A DNA stretch of 11,493 nt. Origin: JBBQNY01 sp038221545 (GTDB taxonomy: Bacteria; Pseudomonadota; Gammaproteobacteria; Xanthomonadales; Ahniellaceae). The stretch spans positions 1-11,493 of the forward strand of contig JBBRIE010000086.1 in NCBI GenBank assembly GCA_038221545.1, written 5' to 3'. The notes beneath the pieces were generated by a model. That model made no database searches and was not told where the DNA came from. It saw only the letters and a program-made list of their open reading frames with translations. This document shows positions 1 through 6,263 of the stretch, one piece after another. Numbering within the stretch: the stretch's first letter is position 1; every line of letters starts with the position of its first letter. The position numbers and the translations under genes are program-made.

Positions 1-63
<63 letters not shown>

Positions 64-220
64 ATGATCGCCGAAAGCACCGCTGTACAAGCAACCGCGG
101 GACGAACGGAGCGCGATGCTGGCGAGCCGCGCATGGTAGCGGCGGCCCGTGCGGCGCGCAATCGCGCTGGGATAAACTGGCGGGCGCGACCGGCTCTAGC
201 CGGCCTGCGCATTACGACAT

Positions 221-228
221 GAGGGGGT
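221..228 (+). promoter_or_regulatory. Ribosome binding site deciding the hisS TTG start
   Basis: The purine-rich run GAGGGGGT lies four bases before the TTG at 233 and is a strong Shine-Dalgarno match. The in-frame ATG at 251 has no comparable site before it. The 169-bp gap from the tRNA to hisS also holds a small perfect hairpin at 190-203 (CCGGC, loop TCTA, GCCGG). A weak -10-like hexamer TAAACT lies at 173-178, but I see no matching -35. Confidence 0.6.
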
Positions 229-232
229 CCCG

Positions 233-1615
233 TTGATCAAACCGCGCACCATGCCCGGCGTGCTCGAATTGCTGCCGCTCGACCAGATCGCGTTCCAGCG
301 CATGCTGGACACGATTCGCGGCGCCTTCGAGCGCTTCGGCTTCCTGCCGGTGGAGACCCCCGCGATCGAGTTCGCGGAGCTGCTGCTGACCAAGTCCGGC
401 GGGGAAACCGAGCGCCAGGTCTACTTCGTGCAGTCGACCGGCGCCCGCGAGCAGGGCCAGGAACCCGACCTCGCGCTCCGCTTCGACCTGACGGTTCCCC
501 TTGCGCGCTACGTGGCGGAGCACGAGCACGACCTGCACTTCCCGTTCCGCCGGTACCAGATGCAGCGTGTGTACCGCGGCGAGCGCGCCCAGCGCGGCCG
601 GTTCCGCGAGTTTTACCAGTGCGACATCGACGTGATCGGCAAGGACTCGCTGGCCGTCCGCCACGACGCCGAATTGCCGGCGGTGATCAATGCGGTGTTC
701 GAGGAACTCGCGATCGGCGAGTTCACGATCCAGCTCAACAACCGAAAGCTGCTGCGCGGTTTCTTCAAGGCCGCAGGCGTCGGCGATCCGGCGCAGCAGG
801 GCGCGGTGCTGCGCGAGATCGACAAGCTCGACAAGCGTGGTCGCGACGCGGTCGCGACCACGCTCCGTGACGAGCCTTACTGCCTCGCCGCCGGCGTGGT
901 GGAGCGCATCATGGAATTCGTGGCGACGCGCTCGGGCAGCCATGCCGACGCGCTGTCGCGGTTAGACGCACTGCCGGACAGCAACGAGACGCTGCGCGCG
1001 GGCCGCGATGAACTGCGCGAGGTACTTGGCATGATCCAGGCTTTCGGCGTGCCCGAACACCGCTACGCAATCAACTTCTCGATTGCGCGCGGCCTCGACT
1101 ACTACACCGGCACCGTGTTCGAGACCACGCTCGACGCGCACCCCGGGATCGGCAGCATCTGCTCGGGCGGCCGCTACGACGATCTCGCGAGCCAGTACAC
1201 GCGATCGAAGCTGCCGGGTGTCGGCATCTCCATCGGCGCGAGCCGCCTGTTCTGGCAACTGCGCGAAGCGGGGCTGGTCGCCGCGCACGGAAGCACGGTG
1301 CACGCCCTCGTGACGCTGCTCGACGAGGCCGACCTGCCGCTGTACCTGGCGCTCGCAAACGAGCTGCGCGCGGCCGACATCGCCACCGAGATCCAGCTCG
1401 ACCCGGTCAAGCTTGCGCGCCAGTTCAAGTACGCCGACCGCGCGGGGATCCGCTTTGTGCTGGTCTACGGCAGCGACGAGCAGGCGCGCGGCGTGGTCAC
1501 GATCAAGGACCTGCGCAGCGGTGGCTCGTTTGCGGTGGATCGGTCGGAAGTCGTCCGCGCGCTGCGCGTCGAAATTGCCCAGGGCGAGGTTCGCGAGATG
1601 GTGCCCGGGGCATGA
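233..1615 (+). CDS. hisS: Histidyl-tRNA synthetase
   Basis: Class II aminoacyl-tRNA synthetase, 460 residues, that charges tRNA-His with histidine in the cytoplasm. Motif 2 lies around residues 105-131 (FRRYQMQRVYRGERAQRGRFRE). The HisRS signature RGLDYYTG is at about 286-293, the second histidine motif SICSGGRY at 308-315, and motif 3 with GVGISIG starts at about 329. The C-terminal anticodon-binding domain follows from about residue 350. The TTG start is chosen because it has a strong ribosome binding site and because related xanthomonad HisS proteins, as I remember them, also begin MIKPRT. The alternative ATG at 251 would remove that segment. The sequence resembles the Xanthomonas form more than the shorter E. 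coli enzyme. The stop overlaps the start of the downstream lyase (ATGA), which suggests cotranscription and translational coupling. Confidence 0.97.
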   Translation: MIKPRTMPGVLELLPLDQIAFQRMLDTIRGAFERFGFLPVETPAIEFAELLLTKSGGETERQVYFVQSTGAREQGQEPDLALRFDLTVPLARYVAEHEHDLHFPFRRYQMQRVYRGERAQRGRFREFYQCDIDVIGKDSLAVRHDAELPAVINAVFEELAIGEFTIQLNNRKLLRGFFKAAGVGDPAQQGAVLREIDKLDKRGRDAVATTLRDEPYCLAAGVVERIMEFVATRSGSHADALSRLDALPDSNETLRAGRDELREVLGMIQAFGVPEHRYAINFSIARGLDYYTGTVFETTLDAHPGIGSICSGGRYDDLASQYTRSKLPGVGISIGASRLFWQLREAGLVAAHGSTVHALVTLLDEADLPLYLALANELRAADIATEIQLDPVKLARQFKYADRAGIRFVLVYGSDEQARGVVTIKDLRSGGSFAVDRSEVVRALRVEIAQGEVREMVPGA

Positions 1616-3507
1616 GCGCGACCATCCTGCTCGACGGCCAGTCCCTGACGCGCGCGACGCTGGCCTGCATCGCCGCGGGGGGAGCGCGCGTGGAACTTGC
1701 CCCATCGGCACTCGAGCGCGTCCACAAGGCCGCGGAGTTCCTTGCCGACCGCGCCCAGCGCGGCGAACCGATCTACGGCGTCACCACGGGCTTTGGCAGC
1801 AACGCCGACAAGTTGCTGGGCGCGCGCCGCGCGCGGCCACCCCGGAGCGGCGAAGACGACCTGCACGCGTTGACGCTCGCAGAGGAATTGCAGCACAACC
1901 TCATCATTACCCACGCCGTGTGCGTCGGCGAACCGCTGGCCGCGGATGTGGTGCGCGCGATGCTCGCGATCCGCATCAACACGTTGCTGAAGGGGCATTC
2001 GGGCATCCGCGTGTCGACGCTCGAGGCGCTGGCCACGCTGCTCAACCACGACGTGGTGCCGATCGTGCCCGCGCTGGGTTCGGTCGGCGCAAGCGGTGAC
2101 CTCGCGCCGCTGTCGCACCTCGCGCTGGTGCTGCTCGGCCACGGCGAGGCATGGCACCGGGGCGAGCGCATCGAGGGCGCCGAGGCACTGCGCAGGGCAG
2201 GGCTCGAACCGATCCGCCTGTCCTACAAGGAAGGACTCGCGCTCAACAACGGCACCGCGCAAATGCTGGCGTGCGCGGCGTTGACGCTCGAGCGCCTCGC
2301 CATGCTGCTCGATACGGCGGACCTCGCCGCGGCAATGACGCTGGAGGCCTTCGCCGGCCGCAGCTCTGCGTTCGCCGAAGCGGTGCACGCGTTGCGTCCG
2401 CACCCGGGCCAGGTCGCGGTCGCGAAGCGCCTGCGCGAGCTGCTCGAGGGATCGACCCTGGTCGACATCGCGTACCACGTGGTTCCGCGCTTCTCGACCT
2501 GGACCGCCGCGAGCTGGAGCGATCCGGTCCTCGCGGAATCGACGTTCGACATCGCCTGGGAGTGGGTGCCGACCACGCAGCGCCACGGTCGCGAACGCTT
2601 CTACACGCGCTTCCTGCCCTTCCGCGGCGGCAAGAAGCACCAGCCGCAGGACAGCTACTGCCTGCGTTGCGTGCCGCAGGTCCATGGCGCGGTGCGGGAC
2701 GCCTGGGCGCAGGCAGCGCGCATCGTGGACGTCGAACTCAATTCGGTGACCGACAATCCGCTGGTGTTCCCCGAGCGCGGCGACGCCGACCGGATCGAGG
2801 AACAGGTCATCAGCGCCGGGCACTTCCATGGCATGCCGCTTGCGCTGGCAATGAGTTACCTCAAGGCCGCGATCCCGGTACTCGCGAGCATCTCGGAGCG
2901 CAGGCTCAACAAGCTGGTGGATCCCGCCACCAGCGACGGCCTGCCGGCGTTCCTGATCGGCAACGAGGACGCCACCGACTCCGGCTTCATGATCGTGCAG
3001 TACACGGCGGCGGCGCTGGTCAACGACCTTGCCTCGCGCGCGAACCCGGCGTCGGTCTATTCGATCCCGACCTCCGCAAACGCTGAGGACCACGTGTCGA
3101 TGGGCGCCAACGAGGCCCGGCACGCCCTCGCGATGACCGACCAGCTCGCGCAGGTGCTCGCGCTCGAGTGCTACACCGCGGCGCAGGCGCTCGACTACCG
3201 GCGCGACATGATCAACGCCGCGCGTGCGCTGGCGCGGGCCGGCAAACGCGACGCGCTGGCCTCCAAGATCGCGAACGCGCCGGGACCGGGCCAGCCGGAT
3301 CGCGCGGCGTTCGACGCGGAACTGGACTCGCTGGCCGCCGCGCTCGCAACCCGCGACGAATTCCAGCCGGCACCGGCAGTGGCCGAAGCTTCGCGGCGCA
3401 TTCGCGAACGCATTGCCTTCATGGCGCGCGATCGGCTGATGATGGGCGACGTCGCCGTGATCACCGCGCTGGTCGAATCCGGGGCATTGCGCTTCGTTGC
3501 GGACTGA
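1612..3507 (+). CDS. MIO-dependent ammonia-lyase, HAL/PAL superfamily, enlarged (histidine ammonia-lyase-like)
   Basis: Member of the histidine/phenylalanine/tyrosine ammonia-lyase superfamily, whose enzymes eliminate ammonia from an amino acid using a self-formed MIO group. The MIO triad Ala160-Ser161-Gly162 sits in GSVGASGDLAPLSHL. The catalytic tyrosine motif YGVTTGFG starts at Tyr55, and the motifs QDSYCLRC (346-353) and NAEDHVSM (Glu492) are intact. The substrate-selectivity pair is Thr100-His101. This resembles Ser-His of histidine lyases rather than His-Leu of tyrosine or Phe-Leu of phenylalanine lyases, so histidine or a similar substrate is favoured but not proven. At 631 residues it is about 120 longer than typical HutH. 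The extra length is mostly a tryptophan-rich insertion at about 290-340 and a longer C-terminus. No hutU, hutI or hutG is nearby. The start ATG overlaps the hisS stop. Alternatives are an aromatic amino acid lyase, such as those in aryl polyene clusters, or an aminomutase. Confidence 0.88.
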   Translation: MSATILLDGQSLTRATLACIAAGGARVELAPSALERVHKAAEFLADRAQRGEPIYGVTTGFGSNADKLLGARRARPPRSGEDDLHALTLAEELQHNLIITHAVCVGEPLAADVVRAMLAIRINTLLKGHSGIRVSTLEALATLLNHDVVPIVPALGSVGASGDLAPLSHLALVLLGHGEAWHRGERIEGAEALRRAGLEPIRLSYKEGLALNNGTAQMLACAALTLERLAMLLDTADLAAAMTLEAFAGRSSAFAEAVHALRPHPGQVAVAKRLRELLEGSTLVDIAYHVVPRFSTWTAASWSDPVLAESTFDIAWEWVPTTQRHGRERFYTRFLPFRGGKKHQPQDSYCLRCVPQVHGAVRDAWAQAARIVDVELNSVTDNPLVFPERGDADRIEEQVISAGHFHGMPLALAMSYLKAAIPVLASISERRLNKLVDPATSDGLPAFLIGNEDATDSGFMIVQYTAAALVNDLASRANPASVYSIPTSANAEDHVSMGANEARHALAMTDQLAQVLALECYTAAQALDYRRDMINAARALARAGKRDALASKIANAPGPGQPDRAAFDAELDSLAAALATRDEFQPAPAVAEASRRIRERIAFMARDRLMMGDVAVITALVESGALRFVAD

Positions 3508-3566
3508 CGGTCCACGCGCATGGCTTGCGGGCGGTGAAAGTGTGCCGCATGCTACGCGACGGGCGT

Positions 3567-3575
3567 GGGGCGGGA
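3567..3575 (+). promoter_or_regulatory. Ribosome binding site supporting the ATG 3583 start of the cyclase
   Basis: GGGGCGGGA lies seven bases before the ATG at 3583. The upstream in-frame GTG at 3565 has only GACGGG directly against it, which is too close. The site therefore favours 3583, which also gives a cleaner signal peptide. Confidence 0.4.
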
Positions 3576-3582
3576 CTTCCGG

Positions 3583-5568
3583 ATGATGCGAGGCAATGGC
3601 ATCGCGCAGTGCTTGATCGCGCTCGTGCTCGTGTCATTGGGCCCGCTGGCCCAGGCCGCGTGTCCGAGCGCAGCCAACCGCGATGCACTGCGTGCGAAGG
3701 CGGAATCCGCAGCCAGATACGCCATCGCCTTGCCGCACTGGAATGCGCTGGCGGCGGCAGCACGCGACTGCAACGACGCCGTCGCCGAGGCGGACGCGCT
3801 AGCGGAACTGTCACGTCGGGGCCGACGCGATGGACCGCCCGGCGCGGTGATCGCAAGCGAGACGCGTCGCGCCGAACTGGCCAGCCGGCACGCGCTCACG
3901 CAACACGAAGCGCAAGCCCACGCCAACCTTGGCAAGGCCCTGGTCGCCAAAGGCGAGTTGCAAGCCGCACGGGGCCACTTCGACATCGCGCGCATGCGCT
4001 TCCAGGCGCTCGGCGACCAGCGCCTCGAGGCGGACATGCTCTCGGAGCTCTCGCGCCTCGAGCGCCGCCGGGGCGATTACCTGACGGCGCTCCGCGAGGA
4101 ACTCGGTGGGATCGAACTGCGCCGCAGGTTCTCGCCCGACGCGGACATCACCCGATCGCTGCTGTCGCTGGCCAACCTGTACGAGCAGATCGAACTGTTC
4201 GACGAATCCCGCAAGCATTACGCGGCCGCGCTGGCGGAGGCCGAACGGCGCCAGGTCGATGTGGACATCGCGGATGCCCTCAACGGTTACGCGGGTTTTC
4301 TCAATGATTTCGGTGGCGAGGATTCCCGCCAGGCGCTGCCGATGGCGGAACGCGCGCTCGCGTTGCACCTCCGCGGGGGCGATCCGGCCCGCATCGGGTC
4401 GTGCCTGCTCCAGGTGGGTCGCGCGAATCTCAATCTGGAACGATACGACCAGGCCGAGGCCGCGTTCCGTCAGGCCGCGGAGCTCGCGGCACGCAGCGGT
4501 ACCTCTGCGCTGGGCGCGCACGTGGATTTTCGCTGGGGGGAACTGGATCTGGCGCGCGGCGACGCGCTGGGTGCTCTTGAGAGAATAGAAAAAGCCCGAA
4601 AAGAGTACGAACGAGAAACCAATAGGCATCGACTGATCAAGGTCCACGGCACCCTTGAGCGTGTGTATGCGGCGCTCGGCAATCCGCTCGCCGCGGCCCG
4701 GGCGGGTCGCGAGCACTTCCGGCTCCGCAACCAACTGCTCGGTGCGAACGCCACAGGGAAGCTGGGGGAGTTGCTGACCAACTTCGCGCTCAGCGACGAG
4801 AGGCTCCGCAACGAACGGCTGGAGCAGGAGAACGCGGTTGCCGCGATCCGTCTGGAGAGCGACAGGCGCACGCGGTTCGCGGGCTTCGCGGTCGCGCTGG
4901 TAGTGATGCTCGCGCTCGCGGCGCTGGCCTGGCGCTACGCCACGATGCAAAGGCTGTTCCGCCTGCTGCGCGCCAAGACCGGCGAGATCGAGGCACAGGG
5001 CCGGGCGATTACCGAGGCCAACTCGATGCTGCGTCAGCAATCCGAACGGCTGCGGCAGATCAGCATCACGGATTCGCTGACTGGCATGTTCACGCGCGCG
5101 CACGGGCTCGAGGAACTGGGCGAGATGCTGGCCACGTACCGCGAGCGCGGGAAAATGCCTTCGCTGCTGATCATCGACATAGACCACTTCAAGGATGTCA
5201 ACGACCGCCACGGCCACCCGGCCGGCGACGCGGTGCTCGTTGCGGTTGCGCAGACCCTCCGCGACGTGCTCCCGGCGGACGCCGTGCTCGCCCGCCTGGG
5301 AGGCGAGGAATTCATGGTGGCGCTGGACGACGGGGCGGCGGAGCGCGCGCACGTGATCGCCGATGCCCTGCGGCGGCGGGTACGCGACCTCCGCGTCGAC
5401 GTGGGGTCGCGCACCCTCAACGTGACCATCAGCCTCGGCCTCTGCAGCGTCGCCGCGACCGCCAGCGGCGCGATGCGCGAGCTGTTCGCAGGCGCCGACG
5501 AGGCGCTGTATGCCGCCAAGCATGCGGGACGCGACTGCGTCCGCGAGTTCCGCGTAATCGCCTCGTAG
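3583..5568 (+). CDS. Membrane-anchored diguanylate cyclase with periplasmic TPR-like sensor
   Basis: Likely makes cyclic di-GMP from two GTP in response to a periplasmic signal. With the 3583 start it has 661 residues; a GTG at 3565 would add six. Residues 1-25 form a signal peptide ending AQA. About 100-425 is helical with tetratricopeptide-like repeats (for example ANLGKALVAKGELQAARGHF and LQVGRANLNLERYDQAEAAF). One membrane span lies at about 432-453, and a heptad-like helix runs from 455 to 490. The GGDEF domain is at about 495-655. It has the metal-binding IDIDHFKDVND (Asp532, Asp534) and the active signature GGEEF at 573-577, so it should be catalytically competent. The inhibitory I-site RxxD is absent; PADA stands in its place. 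No EAL domain is present. This architecture is common in xanthomonads. It lies 75 bp after the lyase on the same strand, so it may be in that operon or have its own promoter. The signal sensed is unknown. Confidence 0.93.
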   Translation: MMRGNGIAQCLIALVLVSLGPLAQAACPSAANRDALRAKAESAARYAIALPHWNALAAAARDCNDAVAEADALAELSRRGRRDGPPGAVIASETRRAELASRHALTQHEAQAHANLGKALVAKGELQAARGHFDIARMRFQALGDQRLEADMLSELSRLERRRGDYLTALREELGGIELRRRFSPDADITRSLLSLANLYEQIELFDESRKHYAAALAEAERRQVDVDIADALNGYAGFLNDFGGEDSRQALPMAERALALHLRGGDPARIGSCLLQVGRANLNLERYDQAEAAFRQAAELAARSGTSALGAHVDFRWGELDLARGDALGALERIEKARKEYERETNRHRLIKVHGTLERVYAALGNPLAAARAGREHFRLRNQLLGANATGKLGELLTNFALSDERLRNERLEQENAVAAIRLESDRRTRFAGFAVALVVMLALAALAWRYATMQRLFRLLRAKTGEIEAQGRAITEANSMLRQQSERLRQISITDSLTGMFTRAHGLEELGEMLATYRERGKMPSLLIIDIDHFKDVNDRHGHPAGDAVLVAVAQTLRDVLPADAVLARLGGEEFMVALDDGAAERAHVIADALRRRVRDLRVDVGSRTLNVTISLGLCSVAATASGAMRELFAGADEALYAAKHAGRDCVREFRVIAS

Positions 5569-5650
5569 CCCCAGCGGCAATGTCATGCTCGAAACGGCGA
5601 ACCGGCAGACGGTGGCAGTCGCCGCACGGCGACCGCGCGGGAATTGCCAT

Positions 5651-5722
5651 GCCTGCAGAAGCGGCCCGAGTCGCGACCAAGATTCCCGCGGCTCCAGCCA
5701 TCGCGACTGGCGTCGCGTCGAC
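5651..5722. repeat. Degenerate REP-like intergenic inverted repeat
   Basis: Perfect 8-bp arms AGTCGCGA (5669-5676) and TCGCGACT (5701-5708) face each other across a 24-base centre. The outer GCC and GGC continue the pairing with a small bulge. The flank TGCAGAAGCGGC and the centre with GCGGCTCCAG resemble, from memory, the abundant 'TGTAGGAGCGGCTT...GTCGCGAC' type intergenic repeats of Xanthomonadales. The minus-strand reading (SRDGWSRGNLGRDS) is the kind of peptide these repeats give when wrongly translated. Only one copy is in this window, so its repeat nature is inferred. Confidence 0.45.
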
Positions 5723-5822
5723 AAACGCAAACAGGCTGCGCCGAGCCGCGGCGCCCGCACGGTGAGTGCGCCCTCGACCGCGAGGACAGCCACGCAGCGG
5801 CGGTGTGCACCTGGGCTGCTCC

Positions 5823-5866
5823 CGACGCAACCTCGCGTCGATATCGGCTGCGCTCCGCCCGGAGCG
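5823..5866. other. Two adjacent small hairpins upstream of the his promoter
   Basis: The first has perfect six-base arms CGACGC (5823-5828) and GCGTCG (5835-5840) with a six-base loop. The second has perfect six-base arms CGCTCC (5851-5856) and GGAGCG (5861-5866) with loop GCCC. No T-tract follows either, so they are not standard intrinsic terminators. They could slow readthrough from the cyclase gene or be chance pairing in GC-rich DNA. Confidence 0.3.
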
Positions 5867-5881
5867 GCCGCAGGGTCAGGG

Positions 5882-5911
5882 TTGCCAGTGCCCGTGGCTT
5901 TGCGCTAATGT
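5882..5911 (+). promoter_or_regulatory. Predicted sigma-70 promoter of the his operon
   Basis: A -35-like TTGCCA (5882-5887) is separated by 18 bp from a -10-like TAATGT (5906-5911). This lies in the only AT-rich stretch of the gap. Transcription would start near 5917-5920, leaving a leader of only about 20 nt before the ATG at 5940. The -10 overlaps the left edge of the operator palindrome, which suits repression by blocking RNA polymerase. Confidence 0.5.
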
Positions 5912-5928
5912 ACTAACGCATTAATACA
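5909..5928. promoter_or_regulatory. Operator palindrome for the TrpR-like regulator
   Basis: TGTACTAACGCATTAATACA is a near-perfect palindrome: 16 of 20 positions match its reverse complement and all four mismatches are transitions. The 18-bp core at 5910-5927 starts with GTACTA and ends TAATAC. It has the same length and symmetry axis as the E. coli Trp operator, whose half-site is GTACTAG or GAACTAG. It covers the -10 edge and the predicted start site and lies directly before a TrpR-family gene. I infer it is the autoregulatory binding site of that protein. Confidence 0.65.
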
Positions 5929-5939
5929 CTGGAACACCT

Positions 5940-6263
5940 ATGAAACGTCGGGCGCCGGTATCGAACCGGGAGCGTGATGCGGCACTGGAAGGCCTTTGCG
6001 CCGCATTGGCGAGGTTGCGCACGCACGGCGAGGTGGCCGCCTTCCTGCGCGATCTCTGCACCCCGGCGGAGCTCGAAGCGCTCGCCGATCGCTGGCAGGT
6101 GGTCCCGCACCTGCTGCGCGGCGAGCCCTACCGCGAAATCCACGACGCCACCGCGGTCAGCGTCACCACCATCGGCCGCGTGGCACGTTGCCTCGGCGAA
6201 CCGGACAGCGGCTACCAACTCGCCGCGAAGCGCCTCGGATTCGGGCGGGTGCGCAATGATTGA
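5940..6263 (+). CDS. TrpR/YerC-family transcriptional repressor, probable regulator of the his operon
   Basis: Small 107-residue DNA-binding protein of the TrpR/YerC/YecD family, cytoplasmic and probably an intertwined helical dimer like TrpR. The family core is LCTPAELEALADRWQVVPHLL. The helix-turn-helix spans about residues 63-84, with PYREIHDATAVSVTTIGRV; the recognition segment SVTTIGRVARCL resembles the STATISRVxRCL pattern of YerC-type members. It is the first gene after the operator and is joined to hisG by an eight-base overlap (ATGATTGA). A ribosome binding site GGAA lies at 5931-5934. Placement suggests it represses itself and the his genes, with histidine or a pathway product as corepressor. 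The ligand cannot be read from sequence. Tryptophan is the alternative by analogy with TrpR, but no trp gene is nearby. Confidence 0.88.
   Translation: MKRRAPVSNRERDAALEGLCAALARLRTHGEVAAFLRDLCTPAELEALADRWQVVPHLLRGEPYREIHDATAVSVTTIGRVARCLGEPDSGYQLAAKRLGFGRVRND

Larger units (their letters stand above)
5569..5881. other. Non-coding gap before the his operon promoter
   Basis: I see no credible gene here on either strand. The stretch holds a short hairpin at 5618-5633 (GTCGCC, loop GCAC, GGCGAC) without a T-tract. It also holds a dispersed-repeat-like inverted repeat around 5651-5722 and two adjacent hairpins at 5823-5840 and 5851-5866. The open minus-strand frames that cross it run on into the cyclase gene and show codon patterns expected from the opposite strand of GC-rich DNA. 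Confidence 0.6.

Noticed and set aside
190..203. Small hairpin in the hisS leader as a riboswitch or T-box
   Set aside because: Only a 5-bp stem. There are no T-box specifier or antiterminator elements, and the leader is too short.
1465..3123. 552-codon open frame on the minus strand opposite the lyase
   Set aside because: Its sequence is the Arg/Ala-rich pattern expected opposite a GC-rich gene. The + strand frame carries a full set of MIO-lyase motifs.
3525..3555. Possible promoter for the cyclase (TTGCGG, 19 bp, TGCTAC)
   Set aside because: Both hexamers are poor matches and the spacing is long. Readthrough from the lyase is equally likely.
5618..5633. Hairpin after the cyclase stop as an intrinsic terminator
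   Set aside because: A six-base stem and four-base loop are present, but no T-tract follows and the downstream bases are GC-rich.
3811..5793. 660-codon open frame on the minus strand opposite the cyclase
   Set aside because: No recognisable domain. The + strand frame has a signal peptide, TPR-like repeats, a membrane span and GGEEF in order.
5429..5830. Minus-strand frame with a CxxCH heme-like motif (CGDCH) in the intergenic gap
   Set aside because: A single short motif in a frame that runs into the end of the cyclase gene, with no signal peptide or other cytochrome features. Part of it comes from the repeat-like element.
5569..5939. CRISPR array, insertion sequence or defence system in the gap
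   Set aside because: No regularly spaced direct repeats, no transposase frame and no cas-like or toxin-antitoxin genes are seen anywhere in the window.
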